Shown: in pieces, positions 20,569-32,060 of the stretch | Position numbering within the stretch: the stretch's first letter is position 1 | Layout: each line of letters begins with the position of its first letter | From: Lithodes maja | Lineage: Eukaryota; Arthropoda; Malacostraca; Decapoda; Lithodidae | Length of the DNA stretch: 64,000 nucleotides | Direction: 5' to 3' | Assembly (NCBI GenBank): GCA_037953745.1 | Contig: JBAKBP010010329.1 | Coordinates: 1 to 64,000, forward strand | Notes under the pieces: generated by a model | What the model saw: only the letters and a program-made list of their open reading frames with translations | Database searches by the model: none | Told to the model about the DNA's origin: nothing | Program-made: the position numbers and the translations under genes

Positions 20569-21579
20569 ATGTTTGAGAAAAGTCGGATCAATAGAAATGG
20601 AGGAAGAGTTCTGTTTTTTATAAAGGAAAGTCTTAATCCCGTCTTAATGTCAAAACCTCAAATTGCGAATATAGACATATCTTACGTACTATTAAATAAT
20701 AAACGAGGAACTAAAATAACACTAGCTTTATTATACAGACCCCCATCTCAATCAGTGCAAACTGACAGTGAAATTTATGAACAAATTGCAGAAATAACTA
20801 ACATACAAGATACCGTAATTCTTGGCGATTTCAACTTACCCGTGACTAAATGGGGCGATATTCTTACTTCACACTCTGGACACGACCTCTATGCTAACTT
20901 GCAAGAGAGTTCACTTTTTCAATTTGTACAATCTCCGACCCGTGGTAATAATGTGCTTGACCTTGTACTCGCAACAAAAGAAGAATTAATAGAGAATTTG
21001 AATGTTGGTGATGAATTCAGTAACAGCGACCATCGTACGATAACTTTCACTTTAATGTTTACTAGTAACAAATCAAATAGCAGCATTGAGAAAGTCCCTA
21101 ATTTCAAGAATGCAAATTTTCCTAAACTTAAATCAAAGCTTAAAGAAACTGACTGGAGCTTTCTGACTAACAATAACGACATAAATACATCTTGGGAGTG
21201 TTTCACAACCACTTACCTTAAGGCAGTGCAAGACTGCATACCATCGAAAATACGGCGTCCAGGCCATAATGATAAGCCCAAATGGTGGAATAAAGATATT
21301 TCAGACTGTCTGCTTGCTAAAAAATTTGCTAATGATAGATTAAAATCCTCACAAAATGACGAAGAACGGGTGAAATTTGTAGAGCTACGACGCAAAGCCA
21401 AAAAGTTAATTAAGCAAAGTAAAAAGACCCTGGAGTTACATGTTGCGAATCAAAGTAAAACAAACCCGAAAGAATTCTATAGTTATATCAGAAAGAAAAA
21501 AGTAGTTACTTCAAATGTTGGACCGTTAGTCGATGAAAATGGAGAATACACCAAAGACAGACGAAGTACAAATGAGTAA
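20569..21579 (+). pseudogene. CR1-like endonuclease domain and linker
   Basis: 336 codons. Residues 1-165 hold the rest of the endonuclease: LLYRPP, the GDFN motif and SDHRTITFT near the end of the domain. Residues 170-330 form the Lys-rich linker typical of CR1 proteins (PKWWNKDISDCL, KEFYSYIRKKK). The frame closes at TAA 21577. The homologous reading continues in frame 2 from about 21556, marking a second one-base frameshift. It is not an independent gene. Confidence 0.85.
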
Positions 21580-23215
21580 TGCCCTCAATACCTTCTTTGC
21601 ATCAGTTTTTACAACCGAAGACCTCAGTGATATCCCTACACCATCGCCGATTCAGATTGATAATTCAGATGTTCTAAGCAATATCGCCGTTACAGAGAGA
21701 GAAGTATTGAATTGTTTAGATAAACTCAAGGTAAATAAAATGCCTGGACCTGATACAATCTCACCTAGAGTTCTAAAGGAAGCTAAGGATGAGCTCTCCA
21801 AACCACTGACATTGCTATTCAATGAATCCTTGCAGTCTGGGACTATGCCTGATCAGTGGAAGCTAGCCAACGTAACACCGATATTCAAAAAAGGCAGCAA
21901 ATCCCTACCCAGTAACTATCGTCCAATTAGCTTAACCTCAATTGTATGTAAAATGCTAGAAACGGTCATAAGAGACAGACTCGTAAATCACTTAGAGGCA
22001 AGTAACTTACTTAAAGATACTCAACACGGTTTTCGTAAAAAACGTTCCTGTTTAACAAACCTCTTAGATTTCTTCCACGATATCCTCAACCTCTACGATG
22101 AGAGTAAAGCTGTAGATATTATATACCTTGATTTTCAAAAGGCCTTTGACAAAGTTCCCCACAAACGTTTACTGCTAAAACTAAAAGCGCATGGAATACA
22201 AGACGGTGTGTTGAAATGGATAGAAAATTGGCTCAGCGACAGAAAGCAAAGAGTAGTCATAAACGGTAAGGCATCTAAATGGACCAATGTAAGTAGCGGG
22301 GTACACCAGGGATCGGTACTAGGACCAATTCTCTTTCTAATTTACATCAACGACATAGATGAGGGTCTCACCTGTACAATCTCAAAATTTGCTGACGATA
22401 CAAAAATTGCAAATAGCGTACTCTCAAAAGAACAAGTTGACGATATGCAACACAATCTAGATAAATTGTCATGTTGGGCCCAAATTTGGCAAATGAGTTT
22501 CAATGCGGATAAATGTAAAGTACTACATATCGGATACCTAAATGAGAAAGCAAACTATTCGATGAATGGCACTCAGCTTAAGAATGTAAACAAAGAAACC
22601 GATCTGGGAGTAACAATATCGAGTAACCTAAAACCGAGTCAACAATGTTCAGAAGTTGTTAAGAAGGCAAACAAAATAATTGGCTTTATAGGCAGGTCAT
22701 TTGAGCATAAATCCAAAGAAGTTATCCTAACCCTTTACAATTCCTTAGTCCGCCCTCTTCTGGAATACTGCGTTCAATCCTGGTGCCCTTATTACCAAAA
22801 AGATATAAACAAGCTAGAACGAGTTCAATGTAGAGTTACCAAAATGATACCTAGCCTAAAGAACAAACCATACGAAGAGCGTCTTAGAGAATTAAATCTA
22901 TTTCCTTTAACCCAGCGCAGATTAAGAGGTGACTTAATTCAAGTGTTCAAAATCATCGAAGGCATCGACAATATGAACTGTAGTAAGTACTTCACTATCG
23001 ACCAATCTAATTACATGCGGGGAAACAGTTGCAAAATTATTGGTAAATCTTTTAACTCACACGAATCTAAGAATTTCTTCTTCAATCGAGTTGTCAACTT
23101 GTGGAATGGGCTTCCCCGAGACGTTATAGACTGCAGCACCGTTGATTCATTTAAACTCCGCTTAGACAAATATCTCGCATCAAACACGCGACTGACTGCG
23201 TTTGTAAATGAATAA
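21533..23215 (+). pseudogene. CR1-like reverse transcriptase
   Basis: 560 codons in frame 2; the real homology begins at about residue 10 (NALNTFFASVF). RT signatures in order: PGPDTISPRVLKE, SNYRPISLTS, GFRKKRSC, YLDFQKAFDKVPH, GVHQGSVLGP, and the catalytic FADD (F286, D288, D289). The thumb and C-terminal region contains SLVRPLLEYCVQSW and NLWNGLPRDV. There is no RNase H, as in CR1. This segment has no internal stops, but the upstream frameshifts separate it from its endonuclease, so the copy is probably inactive. Confidence 0.9.
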
Positions 23216-23440
23216 CTTTATTTTATCCCCCCCTCAGTTACTAACCCATCTGTCCCCTACTAACTTCCTAATCCTGCCACGGACATTAGTTCTAGGGCAG
23301 TAGTTCCCTTTCCAATGTTCCCTTACCCACTCTAAACCACTGTTTGGACACTTGATCCTCAGTGTTTTGGAGGACAAGCAGCCTAGAAGGGTCACTAGAC
23401 CTGTTGTTGCTTGATTTCCTTTGTACTCCTTTGTACTTCA

Positions 23441-23740
23441 TCAAGGTCTCATATTTTCGTTAGAGCGAGATATATTACGTTTTTTATAGACCCTATTCCC
23501 CATTATGTCGGGTAGTACGATTTAAGTACAAAAATATGACCTCTATTTGGCCGCAGGGAGCTAATAAATCTGGCAACAGTGTGATAAAACGGTCATAAGC
23601 TTTATTCGTAGTACGTACTCAATACAACTGACTAAATGTTTGAGGAAAGGTTAACGCAGCTTCCGTTATATACGCTATATATTTCATTACAAGATCCGTA
23701 TATTGAAGAACAATCAGAGCACAACAAACAGTAAACACAT
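23441..23740. other. AT-rich intergenic DNA
   Basis: Nothing recognised. Confidence 0.45.
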
Positions 23741-23744
23741 AATA

Positions 23745-23819
23745 GTTTTAGAATCTCCAAACTAGTAGTGCGAAACAGGGGAGGTCGAAAAAGACCCCCT
23801 TCAGTCCAAATAGAGTTAA
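23745..23819 (-). mobile_element. R1-subfamily end fragment
   Basis: TAGAATCTCCAAACTAGTAG...CAGTCCAAATAGAGTTAA matches the right end of 3440-3727. Its terminal TTAA is also the left TTAA of R1 copy c. Confidence 0.6.
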
Positions 23820-24141
23820 GGGGAGATCTCCACTTGAGGGATTTTTTTCTTGACCCCTTTCTCCCTTATGTTTAGCCCCATTGCTTTTGATATTATATAA
23901 CGTTTGCCCCATTAGTTTAGCGATTTTAAGAACTTTCACCCCATATTAAGACCTTTCGTGCAATTCAGGTGTCGATTTTATCCTGGCGAGCGATAGCGAG
24001 CCTGTAATTTAAGAGGAACCGGCCTTCGGCCGGGAAATTTGTCTACCGAAAAATGTACAAATTTATCTTGAAAGGGACTCAAGGGGTTGTAATTTTAAGT
24101 TTGATGGAGGTCTAGGGAACAAACTAGATACTTCCCCTTAA
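23816..24141 (+). mobile_element. R1 element, copy c
   Basis: Same length as copy b (326 bp), TTAA at 23816-23819 and 24138-24141. The hairpin CCGGCC-TTC-GGCCGG is intact, and TACCGAAAAATGTACAAATT follows. Very close to copies b and d, so this subgroup spread recently. Confidence 0.85.
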
Positions 24142-24211
24142 AGCACTAACAAAATATCACGAATAGTAGGCTAATGTGGTTGCCTTAGTATTAAGCTGTG
24201 GATGCGGCAGA

Positions 24212-24356
24212 TTAAATAGATAAATAGATATATAGATAGGTAGACACAGTAGATAGATAGATAGATAGATAAATAGATACATAGATACATAGATACATAG
24301 ATACATAGATAGATAAATACATAGATACATAGATAGATAGATACATAGATAGATGG
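24212..24356. repeat. GATA/GATACATA microsatellite
   Basis: Mixed GATA, AATA and CATA tetramers on the plus strand. Frames rich in Tyr/Ile/Ser on the minus strand are artefacts. Confidence 0.95.
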
Positions 24357-25282
24357 ACGGGGTAGATTTCTGGAATTCCTGTTTCGTGTGTCAAGCAAGT
24401 ATCACACAAGAGCTGTTTCCCTCGATATGTTTTCGTCAACACTGGTCTGGTGGCTTATTAGGTCATCTTTTTTCAATCATTATAACACACGAATTATTCC
24501 ATCTCCCATTTAGTTCTCGAGACCAGTGCAATAGATTCAAAAAACGTTGCCGGAAAATTATATTGAACATAGAAAGTTGACAATAAAACCTCTCGTGTGA
24601 TATTATCTCTTTGATAGTATACTCGGTAGATCTAAAATTCTAAATAATTAACAATTTATAAGCTTGGTTGTTTATACCTACGTAAACCGTTTAATATTGT
24701 TGACATGTTATACCATTTTTGTTTAAATATTGTTAACTGCTCAATTGGCCTAGATTCCTATTCAAAAACAGAAAAAGAAATAGGTTAAAATCTTCTCTAC
24801 ATCTAGTAACATCTTCATAATGAAAGTTGTGGAAATGTAATTTATCATATCGAACCACTTTCCATTTTCTTATATTATTATTTACTAAGATTGTGTTAGG
24901 TCTCTCTCTCTCTGTCTCGCTCTCTCTCTGTGTGTGTAAGTCAGATCCTCTTTTACTCCCTGCAGACATCAACAATACCCAATTACCTGACTCTTTCGCG
25001 TTCGTGTCTTCGAAAATGTGTGCGACATAATACAAAGGAAAACGAACAACAACACATCCATTGACCCTTACGAGGCTAATTTGATTCATGGTTTAGTCAG
25101 TTACATAACATAATCTCGCCTTCAGTGATTTTCCCGAGGTCGACGAAAAAGACTTCCATAACATTGCGAGAACAAGACAAACCTTGTTAATAAAAAAATA
25201 ACAGAAATTGTGTAGAGCCATATGTCGTAAAATGTAAAGTTGCTTGCATTGAAGGTCAAAGTATTCCAACCTACCATAATAC
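24357..25282. other. AT-rich intergenic DNA
   Basis: Short (TC)n near 24901-24929. No gene, inverted repeat or known element identified. Confidence 0.45.
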
Positions 25283-25522
25283 AACCCAAGAGTGAAACGC
25301 TATTCTCAGACTTTCTTCCATTCAACTGCTGAGCTCTGGAACTCTCTCCCAGAATCAGTCTTTCCCTCTTCCTATGACTTAAATTGCTTCAAACTCCGTG
25401 TGTCCAGGCATTTTAGCTCGAACGTCCCTTGATTTTGGCCCTGTAACTCTTTGAACTCTGGGGGAGGCACTCTCTGCAGGCAGTTATGCCTTTTGTCTCT
25501 CTCATTCACATAGAAAAAAACA
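25283..25522 (+). mobile_element. LINE-A 3' end fragment
   Basis: About 240 bp matching LINE-A 56395-56635: CCAAGAGTGAAACG, AGCTCTGGAACTCTCTCCCA, the stop region, TTTTGGCCCTGTAACTCTTT and the A-rich end. 5'-truncated. Confidence 0.85.
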
Positions 25523-25588
25523 AATTGGAATGTTTGGTTAAGATTCTTTAATCAGTTGGTTACTTATACATTTTCAGGTAACAACTAT

Positions 25589-25797
25589 AGGTAGCGCCAA
25601 CGAACTTGACAATAATCTTGATCACTGACCTATCTGTAACTCAAAAGAGCCTAGAGCAAACTGGCTGTAAATATCCACACCTATTTCCTAGTGGACTCTT
25701 CCCAATTGATAGAAACGTCAGCCCGGTTGGTTTCATTCATTTCGAGTTATAAGAGGTTAAAGGATCAAGATTATTATCAAGTTCGCTGGCGCTACCT
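25589..25797. mobile_element. R6 foldback element
   Basis: 209 bp. AGGTAGCGCCAACGAACTTG at the left and CAAGTTCGCTGGCGCTACCT at the right are inverted with one mismatch; pairing extends for about 38 bp. The interior (CTGTAACTCAAAAGAG, CGAGTTATAAGAGGTTA) resembles the R5 interior, so R5 and R6 may be relatives. Confidence 0.7.
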
Positions 25798-25978
25798 TCT
25801 TTTTTATATAGTAAAGTACAGAGCTAGCAATATAGAGGGCACTCAGAGCGGAAACACAGTGGAAAAAAGGAGCAAGTACATACAGTATACAAAATAATTG
25901 CGTATGTTGATGATAATATACCTTTCTATCCATAAAATAGTGCATGGGTTTATTACTGCCAATATGCTGAATCTTTAG

Positions 25979-26176
25979 TAAGGGGAGATGGGTCGTTGTT
26001 CTTGATTCCCTTCTCCCTCATGTTTAACCTCATTACCGAAAAATGTACAAATTAATCTTGAAGGGGTATCTAATGGATGTGTTTTTGTCTTAAGTTTGAT
26101 GGAGGTCTAGGGAGGAAATTAAACAAAAAATAAATATATGAAATAATCGACCAAACAAATTTACCCTTCCCCTTAA
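25979..26176 (+). mobile_element. R1 element with internal deletion, copy i
   Basis: Starts TAAGGGGAGATGG, ends CCCTTCCCCTTAA (TTAA 26173-26176). It lacks about 170 bp between ATGTTTAACCTCATTA and CCGAAAAATGTACAAATTAA, that is, the hairpin core. Confidence 0.7.
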
Positions 26177-27200
26177 CCCCTGCTGTACCTGAGGATACAG
26201 TAATAAAAGTCCCCCCCAGTCCTAAGCAATGTGGCCAAAATGGCAAGATAGAACAACCTTCCACCTCAAGATACGAATGAATACTGGCTCTCTCAGCCTT
26301 CAGAGGGTTGGATATATGCTGAAAAGTGTTGTCATATCGAGAGCAGTGCTCAAACGGTCGTGGTACTAGGCACAGCCTGATACAGGCAGTTACAAGGAAA
26401 GTACATTACTGACGGCTCCCAGCCATCGCTGGGACTGGGGAGTGACTTATCTACTGATGGCTGGGAGCCGTCGCTGGTATTGGACGGGTTGGTATAATAC
26501 TATAAGTACCCTTTTTTTCATCCATAATAATGTGAAGGGTAGAAAAAGCTCTTATGAAGCTAGTCAAAAATATATGTTATGCTCCTGAACGTCAATAATT
26601 TTAAGATATATTGCACCAAATTATTAGATAACACTGGAATTCATTATTCTTGGAAACTCATTATTCAACCTCCGCCATATTGGCGTCACTATTTTTTTTT
26701 TTTTTTTTTTTTTTTTTTTAGGTAGCCTCTCTTGTCTCTCAAATATACCTATACCCATCATAAATATTCAGCAATACTAGTACATTAGATACATTTTGGA
26801 TTTTGGAGAGAAAAATTATGCACGAACAAAAATATATAATTTCCTTTTCTTTGATAATGACGACATCAAAGTACAGTCTACAGAACTAGTTGACTGACCT
26901 CTCTCACTGCAGGATCTCAAATACTCACCAATTTCTGCTGACAGAAAAATTAAATATAACTTACAGGCACAAGGGAAAAAGCAAGCATGTGAAACTAGGA
27001 CGATGTTAACTGGACATGGTGAATACAAAATATTTTCTTTTCTCACTGTCCGTGTGAAGATGAAAAGTCATTTTATTTAACTGTTGTCAGTGTTTTTCGT
27101 TGAAATAAATTTGGAAATATTTACCAGAGAAATGTATTAAAATATAATAATACTTGTAGCAAACTGAAATAACTGAAATATGAAAATAGTCAAGTGAATC
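26177..27200. other. AT-rich intergenic DNA with one palindrome and poly(T)
   Basis: A perfect 16-bp inverted repeat (26412-26427 and 26456-26471) and a T run at 26693-26719 are the only structures seen. Confidence 0.5.
26412..26471. repeat. Inverted repeat, 16-bp perfect arms
   Basis: ACGGCTCCCAGCCATC and GATGGCTGGGAGCCGT separated by 28 nt. GC-rich within AT-rich DNA. The right end of each arm is followed by CGCTGG. Confidence 0.85.
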
Positions 27201-27386
27201 TTTCAGCTGATGGTAAATTGCCATGTTCCCATTTTGAATAGGAAGCTATACATCGATTGGAAACAGAAAATATTTTTAAATATGAAGGCATGTCATTGAT
27301 ATATCGCGAGACAAAGTAGTTTAATGAATTTCTATTACAAATCAACAAATCAATTGCCAAATAATTCACTTTACCGTTAGTTGAAA
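27201..27386. mobile_element. R4 palindromic element, copy a
   Basis: TTTCAGCTGATGGTAA at the left and TTACCGTTAGTTGAAA at the right are imperfect inverted termini. CAGCTGATGGTAA also appears alone at about 40282. Confidence 0.55.
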
Positions 27387-28062
27387 TAATACAGACCCTA
27401 GGTTTTGCCACTTTCAGTATATCTAAGATTTTATGACACATTGTTTAGTTCTTTCATGGAATACATAGACATACACGTATTATACTGTTCCAATAAAAGT
27501 GATTAACTAAATATTCCTGAAATTAGGTATGGTTGCCATGCTTTTATAAAATAATATGTTCTGCAAGTTATTTTAGAAGTGGTTTTATGGTACCGAAAAC
27601 TGCATAATTCGCAGCAAATATATTATACTTCTAAATATTATATACCATATTTAGCATTAATGACCTCTGTCAAATGAATTTTGAGGACGGTCTTACTACT
27701 CACTAAATTGTTGATAATTCGTGATAAGAACGAAATGCGTCAATTACAAAGCCATCTGCGCTACAAATCACACTTACTTTCTAAACGGCAAGACGTGGTA
27801 TATATATGTCATTCTAACCTCATGTATCCTGCTTCGATCAGACACCATTCTATACCAACTATCCATCTATTAAACTGTCTAAAAACAGAATTTCCCCAAA
27901 TATAGCACTCATCCAGTGTTACCCACATTATACTTGTCCCACCTTCATGACTGACCCACCACTCGTTCATAATATAGTGTTGGTGTGAAGCCTTCTTCAG
28001 CCCTGGCAACGGTCCCTCTAATATTGGAGGTACCAGCCACACCAAATGACACACAGTATATC
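27387..28062. other. AT-rich intergenic DNA
   Basis: No supported feature. Short open frames at 27681-27905 (plus) and 27809-28054 (minus) have no recognisable domain. Confidence 0.45.
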
Positions 28063-28138
<76 letters not shown>

Positions 28139-28239
28139 TTAAATGTTAATACTATTAAGCCATATTAATGTTAACCAGATGTATATATAAAGTATATATA
28201 TATATATATATATACTGTATATATACACCGGTATATATA

Positions 28240-28298
<59 letters not shown>

Positions 28299-28300
28299 AG
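28063..28300. repeat. (TC)n then (TA)n microsatellites
   Basis: (TC)n at 28063-28136 and (TA)-rich 28191-28296, with a TATATACACCGGTATATATA palindrome between. Confidence 0.9.
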
Positions 28301-28331
28301 AATATATCACAAATACACGTGAGCCACTAAA

Positions 28332-28476
28332 TGTTTCTAGTCTCTCAGTGGGGATCGAACCATCGACCATCAGGATGATAGCCGACGCTTTAATCACTGC
28401 CGTGGTGTAATTGATTAAAGCGTCGGCTATCATCCTGATGGTCGATGGTTCGATCCCCACTGAGAGACTAGAAACA
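28332..28476. repeat. Perfect 65-bp palindrome of tRNA-like sequence
   Basis: The arms 28332-28396 and 28412-28476 are exact reverse complements around a 15-nt spacer. The plus strand of the right part carries an A-box-like TGGTGTAATTGATTAAAGCG and a B-box-like GATGGTTCGATCCCC, so each arm is part of a tRNA-derived SINE head. (TA)n lies on both outer sides. Confidence 0.85.
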
Positions 28477-28531
28477 TATATATATATATATATTATATAT
28501 ATATATATATAATATTATATACAGTATATAT

Positions 28532-28620
28532 AATAAGAGTTTCTATTGTTAGATTGTGTGATCTTATATATATATATATATATATATATATCACACAATC
28601 TAACTATAGAAACACTTATT
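28532..28620. repeat. Second palindrome with (TA)n loop
   Basis: Left arm 28532-28562 (AATAAGAGTTTCTATTGTTA...) and right arm 28590-28620 are inverted over 31 bp with two mismatches, around a TA loop. Confidence 0.8.
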
Positions 28621-28814
28621 CAAAATTACAGCTTAGAGCGGAATTAAAATTTAGATTAAGAGATAAAAACCGTAACGATTATTTAATACGTTTATGTCGG
28701 TTGAAAGAACTATATTATGTTGGCAATTGTGCTGCCTGGTGTCTTGTGACTGCAAAAACAACCAACATTTTCAACAGTGCACATACCTGGAACTGAAACG
28801 CCAACGAACCAATG

Positions 28815-29170
28815 TTAAGGGGGAGGTAGTCGCTTTTTCTTGACCCCCTTCTCCTTCAGGTGTAGCACATTAGTTTTTATATTTTTAGACGATCGTTCCA
28901 TTAGTTCGGCGATTTCGAGAGATTTTGTCCCATTTCTTTGTCAATTGTTAGACCTTTCTTTCCATTTAGATGTCGATATTTTCCTGGCGAGCGAAAGCGA
29001 GCCTGAAATATTAGATGGAACCACGGGAAAATGTTCAATCGAAAAATTTACACATTTATTTTGAGAGGAGGTCTAAGGGGCTGTATTTTTCTGCGTAATG
29101 AAGGTCTAACGAGGAAACTCAAAAATATATATAAAAATAATATACATAGACCAATAAACAAGCACTACCC
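28815..29170 (+). mobile_element. R1 element, copy g (diverged)
   Basis: Begins TTAAGGGGGAGGTAG. Keeps TTTCCTGGCGAGCGAAAGCG and AATCGAAAAATTTACACATT, but the GC-rich hairpin is reduced to CACGGG. The right TTAA is lost (CCCCATGA). Confidence 0.65.
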
Positions 29171-29292
29171 CATGACACTGGAAGCCAACTGCAGCCAAAC
29201 TATCCAATTATTTCTTTCTTTGACCCTTGAGCCGGTGGGTGAAGAATAATGACCTCCCCAGGATGAGGTGGGCGTCTTCTTCTAGCGGTGGC

Positions 29293-29665
29293 TTAAGGAG
29301 AGGCAGACCGTGTTTCTGGACCCCCTTCTCCCTAAAGTTAAGCCTAACTAGTTTTGAGATTATGAGACGTTTGGCCCATTAGTTTGGCGATTTTAACACC
29401 TTTCGCCCCATTTCGTTGTCAATTTTAAAACATTTTGTGCCATTTAGGTGTCAATTATTTCCTGGCGAGCGAAAACGAGCCTGCAATGTTAAGAGGAACC
29501 GGCCTTTGGCCGGTTCTACATTTTTCTACCGAAAAATGTACAAATTTATTTGAAGGGGGGTCTAGGGGGTGTTTTTCTAAGCTTGATGGAGGTCTAGAGA
29601 GGAAACTTAAAACATATATGAATCAATGAATTAATAGACCAAACAAACGGCCAGTCTCCCCTTAA
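29293..29665 (+). mobile_element. R1 element, copy h
   Basis: 373 bp, TTAA at 29293-29296 and 29662-29665, ends GGAGAGGCAG and CTCCCCTTAA. It has GGCGAGCGAAAACGAGCC, the hairpin CCGGCC-TTT-GGCCGG and TTTTTCTACCGAAAAATGTA. The right part reaches the longer form (GACCAAACAAACGGCCAGTC), as in copy a. Confidence 0.8.
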
Positions 29666-30230
29666 CTTCCCTGTAAAAATAACTGTGTGAGAAGGATGCA
29701 TGGAAACTTGCTGCGCCAAACTTCAGTCTTTGGCTTCAGCTTAGACAAAAATATATTGTTACAAAAAACGAGAATATGAAGATGTGATACAACCACCCAA
29801 GGTCTCTGGCTATTGTCCTCTGTTGCTCTTTTTGTGGCAGTTTATGATATATATATATACATCCTTGTACTTTGTTATTTTAACTTTCCCCGTCTTTCAT
29901 TTTCGATATGCTCTGACATGTTTTTTAAAGCGTTTCCACCAAATACCTCAAATCCTTAACTGCAATAGCAACCCTTCCCTACAGACCCCAATTGCAACAG
30001 AGATCTGCTGCCCTCCATTATATTGGTGTCGCTGGTGCCATGAACCTATCTTTATACGCATATATACCCATACACATATTCAGCATTCGGTAATATTGGT
30101 ACAGGAGTTTGGTTATTGGATTAAATTGTATATGATTCGAAATATATATTATCTCCTCATTGTTTCACAGTTACGGTACACAAACACAGCCCAATGAAAT
30201 ATATGGTCAATCTCTTTTAATGCAGGATCT
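29666..30230. other. AT-rich intergenic DNA
   Basis: Open frame 29784-30197 (plus) has no recognisable domain. Nothing else found. Confidence 0.45.
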
Positions 30231-30234
30231 CTAC

Positions 30235-32060
30235 CTTCCCAAACCGACACCCTCCAAAACTCCCAGACGAAACACCAGTAGCCTCCAACACTCCCACACA
30301 CCCTCCAAAACTCCCTGACCAACACCAGTAGCCTCCAACACTCCCACACACCCTCCAAAACTCCCAGACGAAACACCAGTAGCCTCCAACACTCCCACAC
30401 ACCCTCCAAAACTCCCAGACGAAACACCAGTAGCCTCCAACACTCCCACACACCCTCCAAAACTCCCAGACGAAACACCAGTAGCCTCCAACACTCCCAC
30501 ACACCCTCCAAAACTCCCAGACGAAACACCAGTAGCCTTCAACACTCCCACACACCCTCCAAAATCCCAGACGAAACACCAGTAACCTCCAACACTCCCA
30601 CACACCCTCCAAAACTCCCAGACGAAACACCAGTAGCCTCCAACACTCCCACACACCCTCCAAAACTCCCAGACGAAACACCAGTAGCCTCCAACACTCC
30701 CACACACCCTCCAAAACTCCCTGACCAACACCAGTAGCCTCCAACACTCCCAGACACCCTCCAAAACTCCCAGGCGAAACACCAATAGCCTCTAACACTC
30801 CCACACACCCTCCAAAACTTCCAGACGAAACACCAGTAGCCTCCAACACTCCCACACACCCTCCAAAACTCCCAGACGAAATACCAGTAGCCTCCAACAT
30901 TCCCACACACCCTCCAAAACTCCCAGACTAACACCAGTACCTTTTAACACTCCCACACACCTTCCAAAACTCCCAGACTAACACCAGTACCTTTTAACAC
31001 TCCCACACACCCTCCAAAAGTCCCAGACGAAACACCAGTAGCGTCCAACACTCCCACACACCCTCCAAAACTCCCAGACTAACACCAGTACCTTCCAACA
31101 CTCCCACACACCCTCCAAAACTCCCTGACCACACCAGTACCTTCCAACACTCCCACACTCCCTCCAAAACTCCCAGACTAACACCAGTACCTTCCAACAC
31201 TCCTACACACCCTCCAAAGCTCCCTGATCACACCAGAAGCCTCCAACACTTCCACACGCCCTCCAAAGCTCCCAGACGAAACACCAATAGCCTCCAACAC
31301 TCCCACACACCCTCCAAAACTCCCAGACGAAACACCAGTAGCCTCCAACACTCCCACACACCCTCCAAAACTCCCAGACGAAACACCAGTAGCCTCCAAC
31401 ACTCCTACACACCCTCCAAAAGTCCCACACTAAACACCAGTAGCCTCCAACACACCCTCCAAAACTCCCAGACGAAACACCAGTAGCCTCCAACACTCCC
31501 ACACACCCTCCAAAACTCCCAGACGAAACACCAGTAGCCTCCAACACTGCCACACACCCTCCAAAACTCCCAGACGAAACACCAGTAGCCTCCAACACTG
31601 CCACACACCCTCCAAAACTCCCAGACTAACACCAGTAGCCTCCAATACTCCCACACACCCTCCAAAACTCCCAGACTAACACCAGTACCCTCCAACACAC
31701 CCACACGCCCTCTAAAACTCCCAGACGAAACACCAGTAGCCTCCAACACTCCCACACACCCTCCTAAACTCCCAGACCACACCAGTAGCCTCCAACACTG
31801 CCACACACCCTCCAAAACTCCCAGACCACACCAGTACCCTCCAACACTCCCACACGCCCTCCAAAACTCCCAGACGAAACACCAGTAGCCTCCAACACTC
31901 CCACACACCCTCCAAAACTCCCAGACCACACCAGTAGCCTCCAACACTCCCACACACCCTCCAAAACTCCCAGACCACACTAGTAGCCTCCAACACTCCC
32001 ACACGCCCTCCAAAACTCCCAGACCACACCAGTAGCCTCCAACACTCCCACACACCCTCA
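30235..32060 (-). repeat. 51-bp minisatellite, about 36 units
   Basis: Unit of 51 bp (variants 49-50) such as CCTCCAAAACTCCCAGACGA + AACACCAGTAGCCTCCAACA + CTCCCACACAC. On the minus strand it reads as a 17-residue repeat (LEATGVSSGSFGGCVGV) and is open in all three frames for long stretches. Length variants shift the frame repeatedly, and no start, signal or flanking coding sequence is present, so I treat it as non-coding satellite DNA. Confidence 0.9.

Larger units (their letters stand above)
20225..23440 (+). mobile_element. CR1-like non-LTR retrotransposon, near full length
   Basis: About 3.2 kb with an endonuclease and RT reading frame, a 3' UTR of about 220 bp and a short GTACTCCTTTGTACTT-type tail rather than poly(A), as is usual for the CR1/L2 group. 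The 5' end is approximate. A truncated sister copy at 15508-16637 fixes the 3' end. Two frameshifts break the coding region. Confidence 0.85.
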
